64,000 nucleotides of DNA from JACWAE01 sp963847595 (lineage in GTDB: Bacteria > Chloroflexota > Dehalococcoidia > SZUA-161). Of this stretch, positions 16,375 to 25,326 are shown in pieces. The DNA lies in the NCBI GenBank assembly GCA_963847595.1, contig CAWKAJ010000001.1:310001-374000 (forward strand), written 5' to 3'. The notes beneath the pieces are model-generated. The model had not been told where the DNA came from, did no database searches, and saw only the letters and a program-made list of their open reading frames with translations. Position numbers and translations under genes: made by a program. How positions within the stretch are numbered: position 1 is the stretch's first letter; every line of letters starts with the position of its first letter.

Positions 16375-18009
16375 TTAATCTCCGAAATAGCCTTTCTTGC
16401 GTGCTTTAACAATGTACTCAGGCTCTGTCCACCACTTTTTGATACTGTAGTCCTCTGCTATGGTGTTTGCCGCAATGTAGCCCGGCCCAAAGGTGACCAG
16501 GCCACCGGGATTTACGCTGGCCCCGCAGATATAGAGGTTCTTCACAGGCGTCCTGTTGGTGGAGCATTCGTCATTAGGCCGGTTAAACGCCATCTGGAAT
16601 ATCTCATATGCGCCCTGCTTGAACGAGCCTTGAACCATGTTCAGGTATTTTGTGGAGAAATCCATAGGAGCTACGAAATAGGTCCAGAGCACCTTGTCCT
16701 TCGTCAGGTTGGGGACATATTTGCGCAAGGTAGCCAAGAACTGCTCTTCATGCTCGGCCCTGAGTTTGCGGTCCCACCACTTCTCTGCGCCTCCCTTCAG
16801 GTTAAAGGGAGCCATCTCGAACATGGACGCTGTATGTCTTCCTTTGGGTGCTTGGCTCGGGTCATGAAGTGTGGGGAAGGCACAGTTGAAGGCCACTTTC
16901 GATGTCAGCTCGCCTTTCTCTATAGCCTTAAAATGATGAATCACGTCGTCCGGGGTTTCATAGCCCATCACGTACATGAGCCCTTTGTTAATATCCGGGT
17001 TATGAGCGGCAGCAGCGAAGTTGGGCGCTTCCTCCAGCGCCGCATGCAAGGAACACAGGCTCCACTTTTCCCAATGCCAGTTCTTGACCTTTTCCACGAA
17101 GTCTTTGGATAGGTTCTTTTCACCTACATACTGCAGAAAGGTCTGGTGAGTGTCTATACTGCTAACTACAGCCTTCTCGGCCTCATACACAGTGCCATCC
17201 TCGAGCTCCACGCCCTTTGCCGCACCGTTCTCGACTATGATTCTCTTGATCCGCATACTCCCCCTGAGATGACCAGCGCCCGGCTCCTGGATGACCCTGC
17301 AGATGGAGTTGCTCAGTCTATGTGAGCCTCCAAGGCAAAGCCTGGTGTTAACCGCGCGATTCAGCATCAGTGGAACGAGGAAACCAAGTCCACCGTTATC
17401 GTATTCCAGCCCCCAGTGACTGGAGAGATAGAGCATCAAGGTCCTAACCCGTTCATTCTCGAAGTGTTCATATACAATATCTTGGGGACTCTTGTGTTGA
17501 TATTCGGACAACTCTCTGCCAATCTCTGTTTTCTCCATGCCTACCACCGCTTCAAGGGTCGGCAGAGGTTTCACATAGGTGCCGGGTGCGAGAAACTCAT
17601 CCATGAAGAGCTTGAACTTATGGAAGACCTCGCGGTATGATTTGGCATCCTTGGCGGAGAATTTCGCTATGGAATCGCAAGACCTCTCCACATCAGAGTA
17701 GAGGCAAAGACATTTCCCATCGGAGAAAGGCATCGCTACCTGCAAATCTGGGTAAACATATCTACAGCGATATTTCTCAAGCTCCAGGTCTTTATAGACA
17801 GGTGCATAGTCCACCATCATGTGGTAGATGCAATGAGTATTATGATAGAAGCCACCTAGCGTTACCTCTTCGGTAGCAAGTCCGCCGCCTACCTCGAAAT
17901 ACCTTTCCAGCACCACTACTTTCTGCCCTGCTTTGCTCAAGTAGGCGGCCACGCAGAGCCCGTTGGGACCGCCACCTATGATGATGAAGTCATACTTGTA
18001 CTTTGCCAT
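16375..18009 (-). CDS. CrtI-like FAD-dependent oxidoreductase (third of operon)
   Basis: A 544-residue phytoene-dehydrogenase-like flavoprotein. The Rossmann dinucleotide fingerprint is IIIGGGPNGLCVAAYLSKAG followed by the acidic end of strand two (VVLERYFEVGGGLAT). The C-terminal FAD motif NLYICGASVNPGGLVTFGPG is conserved. The ATG at 18009 has AAAGGAGA just before it; the frame extends upstream into the neighbouring gene without a better start. The gene is 11 bp downstream of a second CrtI-like gene. Members dehydrogenate or isomerise hydrophobic carotenoid, retinoid or other isoprenoid-like substrates. No carotenoid synthesis genes are in view, so a catabolic dehydrogenation is more likely. 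Confidence 0.87.
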   Translation of the reverse strand: MAKYKYDFIIIGGGPNGLCVAAYLSKAGQKVVVLERYFEVGGGLATEEVTLGGFYHNTHCIYHMMVDYAPVYKDLELEKYRCRYVYPDLQVAMPFSDGKCLCLYSDVERSCDSIAKFSAKDAKSYREVFHKFKLFMDEFLAPGTYVKPLPTLEAVVGMEKTEIGRELSEYQHKSPQDIVYEHFENERVRTLMLYLSSHWGLEYDNGGLGFLVPLMLNRAVNTRLCLGGSHRLSNSICRVIQEPGAGHLRGSMRIKRIIVENGAAKGVELEDGTVYEAEKAVVSSIDTHQTFLQYVGEKNLSKDFVEKVKNWHWEKWSLCSLHAALEEAPNFAAAAHNPDINKGLMYVMGYETPDDVIHHFKAIEKGELTSKVAFNCAFPTLHDPSQAPKGRHTASMFEMAPFNLKGGAEKWWDRKLRAEHEEQFLATLRKYVPNLTKDKVLWTYFVAPMDFSTKYLNMVQGSFKQGAYEIFQMAFNRPNDECSTNRTPVKNLYICGASVNPGGLVTFGPGYIAANTIAEDYSIKKWWTEPEYIVKARKKGYFGD

Positions 18010-18020
18010 CTCAATCTCCT

Positions 18021-19694
18021 TTAATATAGACGCCCTTCCCAGGGCTTCCACAGGTCGTGTTTCTGGGCAATTCTCTTGTAGCAGTTGTAACCAGCCCAGC
18101 CTGTCAATCCCAGTGAGTAATGGCAAGAGCCCGCGGCCATCCAGAAGTCCTCTATTCCAGGGATTTGGTACTGGGCAAATTCCGGTATGGGCCTCATGGC
18201 GCCCCACTGGCTGGGAGTGCCTGAGATAAGGCCCCAGTTACCATCCACGAAGTTGTCGCTTCTTTTCATAATATCCCAGGGAGTATCTATGTTGGCAGCT
18301 ATGACATTATCCCAGGTCATGTTCGGGGCGTATCTCTGCCACTCTTTCAGGAAATGGTCAGGCGCCTCTTTCTTGATTTGCAGCCACTCCTTCTCAGTCC
18401 TCCAACTGGCCGGGAAGGCCATCTCCTCCAGGAGGGCAACGTGTTTCCCCGGAGGCGCATAGCTGGGGTCCCATTTGCTGTCAGTGCCCTCCCAGAGATA
18501 CAGCCGTTCCGGCCAATGCCCTGGCCTGATATGCTGGTTATTAAAGCGATACTCCCGGTCAAGATATTCGATATCAGCATCGCCCATGAATATCCAGCGG
18601 CCTTGACCGCAATCGGGGTTCCAGGCCTCCGCTTTATACTTCGGGAGCTCGTGGAAGGCGAAATGCCCCCAGAAGATGTTACCCCTGTCTGTCCTCAGCT
18701 TCGCAATCTTCCTCCGCCATTCGGCGCCCTTTGGGCCTAAATCCCGGTTACGAAGATGTCTGGCGAGGGTCTGGGTGATGACTATAGAGGTGATCACCAT
18801 CTTCTTGGCCTCTATTTCGGTACCGTCGGCCAGCTTGATGCCACAGGCTCTGCCATTTTTAATCAGTATCTCGTCCACGTCGGCACCCACAAAGAACTTC
18901 CCTCCCTGTTCGCTCAGAGCCCTCTGCAGGGCATGAGTGACATTGTGCGTGCCCCCTTCGTAGACGCCGCCGCCGAAACCGAGTACCTGCATGGGAACGT
19001 TGAACATCATTACAGGCAGTGGCGCAATATCGTCAGGATATATGCCTGCGGAACCAAGCATTCTCAAAGAATGCGCCCTCAATTCATTGCTCTCGAAGAA
19101 ATCGGAGACGTATTCGGTGGCACTCATGAACTGGTGCCTGCGTTCGAGACCTGAGGTCGGGTCGTTAAGCAAAAGTTCAACCGGGTCGATCTCGCCAGGG
19201 AGGGGAGGAGGATTCCACAGAACCTGCATGGCGGCAAAACCCCATTGCCATACTGTGCCTTCCCCGAACCTCGCCAGCACCTCGGCATCCCTTTTCGATA
19301 TCCTCTCCACCTCTTTCACGTTTTTCTCGACTACATCCTGCAGTGGGGTAATCATCCCCGTTTCCTTATCCCAGGCTATCGAGCGATAAGAGACTATGCA
19401 TCTTCCGTCCGGAAATACCATAGAGCTATGGACCGGGGGGAAAATGTAGTTGAGCCCCTTCTCGTGAAGCTTAAAGTCCTGGTTCACCGGGCTGGCAAAG
19501 AACCCCGCTACGTGAGCGCAGGGGTTGCCACGGAAACCAGACGCCGGACGCGGCTCAGTGCAGGCCCCGCCGCCCAGCTCGCGTCTCTGCTCAAATAGCC
19601 CCACCGTATACCCGTTTCTGGCCATATAATTGGCGGCTATCAGGCCTTGGTGTCCTCCTCCAATAACCACCACATCGAAACTCGCGTCAGCCAC
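18021..19694 (-). CDS. CrtI-like FAD-dependent oxidoreductase (second of operon)
   Basis: A 557-residue CrtI-superfamily flavoprotein that starts at GTG with AAAGGAGG seven bases upstream. The N-terminal motif is VVIGGGHQGLIAANYMARNG, then GLFEQRRELGGGACTE. The C-terminal FAD contact is DFWMAAGSCHYSLGLTGWAG. It is clearly a paralogue of the next gene rather than a split half, as both have complete N- and C-terminal flavin motifs. Pairing of adjacent CrtI-like genes often signals a heteromer or successive steps. No membrane segment is evident, though these enzymes are commonly membrane-associated. Confidence 0.87.
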   Translation of the reverse strand: MADASFDVVVIGGGHQGLIAANYMARNGYTVGLFEQRRELGGGACTEPRPASGFRGNPCAHVAGFFASPVNQDFKLHEKGLNYIFPPVHSSMVFPDGRCIVSYRSIAWDKETGMITPLQDVVEKNVKEVERISKRDAEVLARFGEGTVWQWGFAAMQVLWNPPPLPGEIDPVELLLNDPTSGLERRHQFMSATEYVSDFFESNELRAHSLRMLGSAGIYPDDIAPLPVMMFNVPMQVLGFGGGVYEGGTHNVTHALQRALSEQGGKFFVGADVDEILIKNGRACGIKLADGTEIEAKKMVITSIVITQTLARHLRNRDLGPKGAEWRRKIAKLRTDRGNIFWGHFAFHELPKYKAEAWNPDCGQGRWIFMGDADIEYLDREYRFNNQHIRPGHWPERLYLWEGTDSKWDPSYAPPGKHVALLEEMAFPASWRTEKEWLQIKKEAPDHFLKEWQRYAPNMTWDNVIAANIDTPWDIMKRSDNFVDGNWGLISGTPSQWGAMRPIPEFAQYQIPGIEDFWMAAGSCHYSLGLTGWAGYNCYKRIAQKHDLWKPWEGRLY

Positions 19695-19781
19695 TGGTAC
19701 CTCCTTTATCTAAAGCCCACAGCTATCAGAGGTCAGCAATTTCCTGGGGACCGACCACTTACCGCTGAGGGCTCACCAATT

Positions 19782-21629
19782 TCAATGTCGGAACTTTGCG
19801 ATATCCTTGTTAACTTCGGCCAGCCCGAATTTCTTGAGAGTTTCCTGGGAAGGTATGCCGTTCTTATCCCAGCCTCTGGCTTCATAGTATTCGTCTATTA
19901 TGACATCAGGCTTTCTTATGATCTCGCCGTCTCGCATTCCGCCAATCAGGGGCTCGGTGTACATTCTCTTGGGCAGGGTATCGTCCTTACGCGAGAAACC
20001 ATCCCTGATGTTGAAGCATCGCTCCAGGTTGTAGACCTTCTCACCCACATGCCACAGATAGTCAGCGCTGCCAAACTTGGTCTCACCCACAGCAGCTACG
20101 AGCATACTGCCGATAAGCTCCAGGCCATAAAGATCCAGGTTACTGGCAGGGAACGTGCAGGCGTTCACCAACTCAACGGCGGCTACATAGTCCTGGTTGT
20201 ATTTAATGACATCGCCTTTGCCATCGTCCGCAGCAGCATCAAGCACGCGCGGCCTCGGGAATCCTATCTCCTGTTGAGCATATCCATAGCAGTGGTTGGC
20301 CCCTACGTTGCTCAAAGCATAATGCATGCCCAGAGCCTTTAGCGCACGCGGCTCATATCCCGGCATCTCGAGTCCTTTGACATGCATGGCGAATTCCTCA
20401 GACCCCTTGCCGATGCGTTCCGCTGCTTTCTTCACCCCCTCGGCAAGGATGTCGCCTATGCCCTTGCGGTTGCCTATCATGTCGATAAGCTTGAGCATAG
20501 GCTCCGGGTCGCCGTATTTGAGAACCAGGCCATCCGTATCCCTGGTAGTGAGGATGCCCTTCTCGAACAGCTCGTAGGCGAAGCCGATGGAATTGCCTGT
20601 GCTGATAGTATCCAGGCCCAGTTCACAGCACAGATGGTCCGCAAATACCGTAGCCCCAAGGTCGGTGCATCCTGTGGAACCGGTGAAAGCAAATATCGTC
20701 TCATAATGAGGGCCTTCGCTGTTTACCCCTGCATACGGGCCATCGGGCACCGTTCGAGTTTTCCCGCACTTAAGCATGCACGAATAGCAGCCGGAATGCT
20801 TTTGCGTGATTGCGGCATATTGCAGGAACGAAAGCTTTTCCCATCCCTCCAGTTCATTCGAACGAAAGTTACGCACCGGGAAGGACCCCATCGAGAAACC
20901 GGGAAGGTCAACGCCCATGGGCGTGCCATAATCACGGAACGGCTCGAAGCCCAGCCCCTCTTTGTAGCCTTTTACCTGCTGCTGCACCAGCTTCTTAAAC
21001 CCATTAGGATCCACCAACTCTTCCTTGCGCTCTGACTCTATGACTACAGCCTTAAGGTTCTTGGAGGCCATGACAGTTCCCACGCCATTACGGCCAGCGG
21101 TGCGCCGGCCGCAGAAGATGCCTGCGTAGCGCACCATTTTCTCCGCGGCAGGGCCAACGCAAATCATGCGCGCTTTTGCGCCATGTTTCTTTTTCAAATA
21201 TTCCTGGGTCTGGCTGACGGTCTTTCCCCAAATATCTTTGGCATCGAGTATTTCATAAGTACCGTCTTTGATGTACATGTAGGCCGGCTTCGCAGCCTTG
21301 TCTTCAAAGATTATGAGTTCGAATCCCGCCCACTTGAGCCAGGCCCCGAAATCGCCGCCGCCGCAGTTGCGGGTAAAGGTGCTGGTAAGAGGACTCTTGG
21401 TGTAGACCATCCATTTGGAAAGCGATTGAGCGCCTGTCCCCGCCAGCAGCCCTGTGCCAATCAGCAGCTTGTTTTGCTTGCCTAGAGGGTCTATGCCGGC
21501 GGGAACTTCGTCATAAAGGTACTTACTGCCTAAGCCCCGCCCTCCTACATAATCTATGGCTAGCTTTTTAGGGATATCCTCATCTTTTGCTACGCCCTGG
21601 GACAGATTTACTCTTAGAAGTTTGCGCAT
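19782..21629 (-). CDS. Aldehyde:ferredoxin oxidoreductase (tungsten/molybdenum pterin, AOR family)
   Basis: A 615-residue AOR-family enzyme that oxidises aldehydes to acids with ferredoxin, or runs in reverse. The N-terminal DYVGGRGLGSKYLYDE and the pterin-binding RNGVGTVMASKNLKAVVI are conserved. Cluster cysteines are in SGCYSCMLKCG, with a further candidate in NACTFPAS. The ATG at 21629 has AAAGGAGG upstream. It overlaps the end of the preceding FAD gene by 50 bp, so they are translationally linked. The cofactor genes at 33.8-38 kb would supply its bispterin. Family length (about 600-620) is met. Which aldehyde it takes is unknown. Confidence 0.92.
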   Translation of the reverse strand: MRKLLRVNLSQGVAKDEDIPKKLAIDYVGGRGLGSKYLYDEVPAGIDPLGKQNKLLIGTGLLAGTGAQSLSKWMVYTKSPLTSTFTRNCGGGDFGAWLKWAGFELIIFEDKAAKPAYMYIKDGTYEILDAKDIWGKTVSQTQEYLKKKHGAKARMICVGPAAEKMVRYAGIFCGRRTAGRNGVGTVMASKNLKAVVIESERKEELVDPNGFKKLVQQQVKGYKEGLGFEPFRDYGTPMGVDLPGFSMGSFPVRNFRSNELEGWEKLSFLQYAAITQKHSGCYSCMLKCGKTRTVPDGPYAGVNSEGPHYETIFAFTGSTGCTDLGATVFADHLCCELGLDTISTGNSIGFAYELFEKGILTTRDTDGLVLKYGDPEPMLKLIDMIGNRKGIGDILAEGVKKAAERIGKGSEEFAMHVKGLEMPGYEPRALKALGMHYALSNVGANHCYGYAQQEIGFPRPRVLDAAADDGKGDVIKYNQDYVAAVELVNACTFPASNLDLYGLELIGSMLVAAVGETKFGSADYLWHVGEKVYNLERCFNIRDGFSRKDDTLPKRMYTEPLIGGMRDGEIIRKPDVIIDEYYEARGWDKNGIPSQETLKKFGLAEVNKDIAKFRH

Positions 21630-23154
21630 GTCTTCCTCCTTTCCCTGCCGCACTTTTTATCGTGTGTTTCTTTAGTTGGGTGCCCCTGGATATATCGCCA
21701 AGCTGCTTCAGAAAGCGAAACTGCTTTACAATCCTTTCGGAAAGTGGAAAAGCTATCTGAAAAACCTTCTCGGAAGCGGGCTGTCCCACATTCCAAACCG
21801 AGTCCCCAGCGAAGTACAGTCCCTGAATATTGGGCGACTGTATATTGACCTCTACCGGTACCGGACCATAGGCGTATCTGCCATGGCTGAGCTGCACATT
21901 AAGCCCCTCGTATTCGATAGCTTTTTTGAAGCCAGGGAAAGCCTTCTCCATGGCGTCCTTAAACATCTTGTTCGCCTGCCGCACTTTCTCCATGGGAGCG
22001 GTAAGGCCGAAATGGGTGAGTTCTGAAGAGCCGGAAATATAGGAGCAGACAAGCTGTTTCCCCTTCGGCTCCGTGGCATTGATGAACGAGCCCAGGCACC
22101 AATCTCCTACGTAGGTGGGAAGACCGTAATCAACATCGAAAATATGTATCCAGCCATGACCCTTTCTGGGCAAAACATCCTTGCGCAGAAGGTAGAATCC
22201 CGATAAGTCCTGGACAGCGCGACTCCCTATTAGCCTGATAGCCTCAAGCCAGTCATCCGTGAGGAGATCGCTCCCGAGAATATGCTGCGCTACCGCTTCG
22301 AAGATAGGCATGGCACATACGACCACCGGAGCACTATACTCCTCCAGCATGAAGCGCATGTGGTCGTCGTGAACAACGACTCCTTTTACCTTCCCATCTT
22401 CGACGACGATGCTTCTGGCTGTACTGTGGGTAATGAGCTTCCCGCCGTGCTCGGTGATATAGGTTGCCAGAGGCACTATTATCGCATCTTCCAGAGTTCC
22501 GTGCTTGGGATAATAGGTTACGACGCCGCCGACGCGGGGAAAGGCGCTCCAGGCATTGGCGATAAACCCGAAGCTCATGTCCTTGATGGGTGCACCGACA
22601 ACCGGTTCCATGCCATAGAGGACTGCCTTTGCCATAGGGTCTTCGATATTCTTATCGATCCAGTCAGCAAAACATACATTTGTCACCTGGCGACACTCGT
22701 CCTCAGACATATCCGATGTGATGGTGGCGAGCTTCATAAGCTCCTTCTTCACCGAATCGTCCATTTGCATACCGGTGGCGAAGGCGAAGAACTCGTAGAA
22801 GTTATCCACGCCGAGCTTGAGGTCCATAGCGAAAGTGCTGAGTTGGCCAGGTGTCTCCTTGCTGACTAACGCAATAGGCCACTGCACTAACTTATATTCG
22901 AAGGGCAGTCCCAGATGCGTGAAAAGTTTATAGGTGTAGGACTTTTCCGGAGAGCCAAACAGCGTTACCAGGAAATGGACAGCACAATCCACACGGCAAC
23001 CGTGGAAATCGATGGAGCGATAGCGTCCGCCTACAACGGGGTCTTTTTCGATGATAGCTGTCTTTACGCCTTCCTTGGCCAGCATAGCTCCTACGGCCAG
23101 ACCGCCAGGCCCACCCCCTACGATGATGACATCGAAATCTTTCCCCTTAGCCAT
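21580..23154 (-). CDS. CrtI-like FAD-dependent oxidoreductase (first of operon)
   Basis: A 524-residue flavoprotein with the fingerprint VIIVGGGPGGLAVGAMLAKEG, an acidic strand-two end (AIIEKDPVVGGRYRS) and a C-terminal FAD site (GLYFAGDSVWNVGQPASEKV). GAGGGGGTG precedes the ATG. The last 17 codons overlap the AOR gene in another frame, giving a basic tail (residues about 500-524) that may be specific to this copy. As first gene of the operon it lies 429 bp downstream of the LuxR-type regulator. Like its two paralogues it probably dehydrogenates a hydrophobic ring or polyene-like compound; this is inference. Confidence 0.87.
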   Translation of the reverse strand: MAKGKDFDVIIVGGGPGGLAVGAMLAKEGVKTAIIEKDPVVGGRYRSIDFHGCRVDCAVHFLVTLFGSPEKSYTYKLFTHLGLPFEYKLVQWPIALVSKETPGQLSTFAMDLKLGVDNFYEFFAFATGMQMDDSVKKELMKLATITSDMSEDECRQVTNVCFADWIDKNIEDPMAKAVLYGMEPVVGAPIKDMSFGFIANAWSAFPRVGGVVTYYPKHGTLEDAIIVPLATYITEHGGKLITHSTARSIVVEDGKVKGVVVHDDHMRFMLEEYSAPVVVCAMPIFEAVAQHILGSDLLTDDWLEAIRLIGSRAVQDLSGFYLLRKDVLPRKGHGWIHIFDVDYGLPTYVGDWCLGSFINATEPKGKQLVCSYISGSSELTHFGLTAPMEKVRQANKMFKDAMEKAFPGFKKAIEYEGLNVQLSHGRYAYGPVPVEVNIQSPNIQGLYFAGDSVWNVGQPASEKVFQIAFPLSERIVKQFRFLKQLGDISRGTQLKKHTIKSAAGKGGRHAQTSKSKSVPGRSKR

Positions 23155-23583
23155 AGTTGCACCCCCTCAGATATTGCTACTGCTCTGGACACGACAATGT
23201 GTTAGGCCGCATAATCACAGACGCGTTGTCGCAAATCGGGGTAGGTGTAGCCTCTGCCTTGCCTCCCCTCCATCCTCGTCACACGGGTCTGCTCCTCCCG
23301 CAGGAGCAGAGCAAAAAAGGAAAAACCGATTGTTGTACTTGTCCGGTGATCTTCCTGTCGGACTTTCAGTATGAGGTTAACGTACTACATAGTTATGTCT
23401 TTTGCAACTAACTTTCGTTTAGTTTTTTGCCCAAATCTATTCGCGTTTTCAACTGCTAGATATAGAAGGGAAATAACCTGTAGTTCTTCGGGATACGGTC
23501 AAATTCTCATCTGCAATTTGCCGATTATGAGAATCTGTCGGATGAAACTGCATGGCGAAAAAGGAGTACTCAACGATGTTAGG
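23155..23583. other. Leader region upstream of the catabolic operon
   Basis: This 429-bp gap contains no convincing gene. A hairpin with 9-bp arms TCTGCTCCT and AGGAGCAGA spans 23287-23309, in the leader of the minus-strand operon. The left part (towards 23580) is AT-rich and is where the operon promoter must lie, but I see no pair of boxes good enough to name. Confidence 0.5.
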
Positions 23584-23925
23584 TCAGCTTGGCGCCTGAT
23601 TGGGCTCGACGCCCTCGAGCTTTTCTTTTAGCAACTGGGCTATTGTCTCTATCGCCTCCGGCCCCAGAGAGGCGAGTAAATCCGCTACCTCCTCCAGAGA
23701 GTAGGCATCCTGCGCGTCTACAGCTCTTTTCTTGAAGGCAAAGATAACTGCCTGTGCCCGGTTCCGTGCCCCCAATTTGACGCATGCCTGGTGAAGAGAT
23801 ATCTTCACGGCATAGGTAGATATGAAAAGCTGTTGGGCAATCTCCCGATTAGTAAGACCACGGGCAACCAGGGCAAGAACTTCACGCTCCCTTTGGGTCA
23901 GCTTGGTATCCTCTGAGCTTATCAT
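23584..23925 (-). CDS. LuxR-type HTH transcriptional regulator without receiver domain
   Basis: A 113-residue protein. Its LuxR/GerE helix-turn-helix fills residues about 8-65 (LTQREREVLALVARGLTNREIAQQL region), followed by an acidic helical C-terminal half. No receiver or ligand-binding domain is present, and at this length none can be missing by truncation. The C-terminal helix may serve for dimerisation. It is encoded on the same strand as, and just upstream of, the catabolic operon, with a promoter of its own that overlaps an inverted repeat. It is a good candidate for that operon's regulator, but no direct evidence links them. Confidence 0.85.
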   Translation of the reverse strand: MISSEDTKLTQREREVLALVARGLTNREIAQQLFISTYAVKISLHQACVKLGARNRAQAVIFAFKKRAVDAQDAYSLEEVADLLASLGPEAIETIAQLLKEKLEGVEPNQAPS

Positions 23926-23960
23926 GACAATTCATACCGCGAGCTAGCGAACTCTGGTAA

Positions 23961-23994
23961 CTGAGACTTTAATTCTCAGGCTCGTTTTTGTCAA
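23961..23994 (-). promoter_or_regulatory. Promoter of the LuxR-type gene with overlapping inverted repeat
   Basis: On the minus strand TTGACA (23994-23989), 17 bp and TAAAGT (23971-23966) form a promoter. A perfect inverted repeat CTGAGA-N7-TCTCAG (23961-23979) covers the -10 box and could be an autoregulatory operator. Confidence 0.6.
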
Positions 23995-24063
23995 GCAAGC
24001 GCTTGATTGGGTATCACTACGGTGAAAACGAGAAACTATGCTGAACCCATAAACCATTCGGCT

Positions 24064-24092
24064 TTGAAGTTTACCCCAGTTCTTGATATAGT
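24064..24092 (+). promoter_or_regulatory. Promoter of the radical SAM gene
   Basis: TTGAAG (24064-24069), a 17-bp spacer and TATAGT (24087-24092) lie about 35 nt before the ATG at 24130, divergent from the LuxR-type promoter. Confidence 0.6.
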
Positions 24093-24129
24093 GGACGTAT
24101 CGAAGAACTGTGACTGTATCGGATAGAAG

Positions 24130-25326
24130 ATGAATTGTTCAGACAGGCTGGAAACTCTGGTTGCCGGCGCCCAGTTCGACGTTTGCAGCTACAATGCGGG
24201 CATGACCAGCAGCCACTCCGGTCGCTCCCCACTGCGTTTCATATACAACGCAGCATTGCCCGGTGGTGGTACCACTCCCCTATTCAAAGTCCTGCTGACC
24301 AACGTCTGCGTCAATGACTGCGCTTATTGCGCCAATCAGATTGGTAGAGATTGCCCCAGATTCGCCTTCCAGCCCGACGAGCTAGCCAAGTTGTTCATGG
24401 AACTCCACAGAAAAAGGCTGGTGAAAGGGCTGTTCCTTTCTTCCGGCGTGGCGGGCAATGCTTCGAGAACCCAGGAAAAAATGATAAACGTGGTGGAGAT
24501 ATTGCGCCAACGCTATGAGTTCAAAGGATATATTCATCTCAAGATTTTGCCCGGGGCTCCCTTCGACTGCGTTGAGGCCGGCTGCAGGCTGGCAGACAGG
24601 GTATCGCTCAACGTGGAGGCACCGACCGCACACCATCTGCACAGGTTGAGCTCAAAGAAGAATCTGCATCAGGATATCGTGGAACGCATGCGCTGGATAA
24701 AGCAGGTTATGTCAAATAATGAGGGGCTGGTGCCTTCGGGACAGACGACCCAGTTTGTGGTTGGGGCCGCCGGCGAAACAGACCGTGACATCCTACATAC
24801 CACCAGCGCATTATACAACGAGCTGGAGTTGAGGAGAGTATATTTCAGTGCCTTCTCCCCGGTATGGCGCTCACCGCTGGAAGACCTTAGTCCCGCCCCT
24901 CCACTCAGAGAACACCGACTTTACCAGGCAGACTGGCTGCTCAGGGTCTACAGGTTCTCTCCTCAAGAGGTCGAGCTAGCATTAGGAGAAAAAGGTGACC
25001 TTCCGCTGACGAAAGACCCTAAAGTCCTTATTGCACAGAGACAGCCCTGGCTTTTCCCTGTAGACTTAAACAAGGCTGGCTACGATGAGCTTCTCCGCGT
25101 TCCGGGCATCGGCCCAGTATCAGCCGCCAGAATACTTGAAGCGCGCAAAGACCACAGCATCGGCTCGGTGGAGCAGTTGCAGAAGATGCGAGTGGTGACC
25201 AAGCGGGCGACTCCCTTCATCTGGTTTCAGGGAATGCTTCCTTCGGAGAGACAGGCAACTTTCCTTCCGGAACTGGATGAAGAGATTGCTCCGAAAACCC
25301 CATCATTAGCCGGATGCCTCAGATAA
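24130..25326 (+). CDS. Putative DNA modification/repair radical SAM protein with C-terminal helix-hairpin-helix
   Basis: A 398-residue protein. The radical SAM cluster is bound by Cys60, Cys64 and Cys67 in CVNDCAYC. The C-terminus carries a helix-hairpin-helix DNA-binding motif (DLNKAGYDELLRVPGIGPVS, about residues 320-340). The N-terminal KLE/LVAGAQFDVCSYN start and overall layout match the family of radical SAM proteins usually encoded next to a uracil-DNA-glycosylase-like partner. No such partner is adjacent here. The 3' end overlaps that of the convergent queA by 8 bp. It probably acts on DNA or a modified base; the reaction is undetermined even for the family. Confidence 0.85.
   Translation: MNCSDRLETLVAGAQFDVCSYNAGMTSSHSGRSPLRFIYNAALPGGGTTPLFKVLLTNVCVNDCAYCANQIGRDCPRFAFQPDELAKLFMELHRKRLVKGLFLSSGVAGNASRTQEKMINVVEILRQRYEFKGYIHLKILPGAPFDCVEAGCRLADRVSLNVEAPTAHHLHRLSSKKNLHQDIVERMRWIKQVMSNNEGLVPSGQTTQFVVGAAGETDRDILHTTSALYNELELRRVYFSAFSPVWRSPLEDLSPAPPLREHRLYQADWLLRVYRFSPQEVELALGEKGDLPLTKDPKVLIAQRQPWLFPVDLNKAGYDELLRVPGIGPVSAARILEARKDHSIGSVEQLQKMRVVTKRATPFIWFQGMLPSERQATFLPELDEEIAPKTPSLAGCLR

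Noticed and set aside
16375..19694. Two adjacent CrtI-like genes as one gene broken by a frameshift
   Set aside because: Each has its own complete N-terminal and C-terminal FAD motifs, ribosome site and full length.
23287..23309. Hairpin upstream of the catabolic operon as an intrinsic terminator
   Set aside because: No T-tract follows the stem on either strand, and on the minus strand it lies in the operon's leader.
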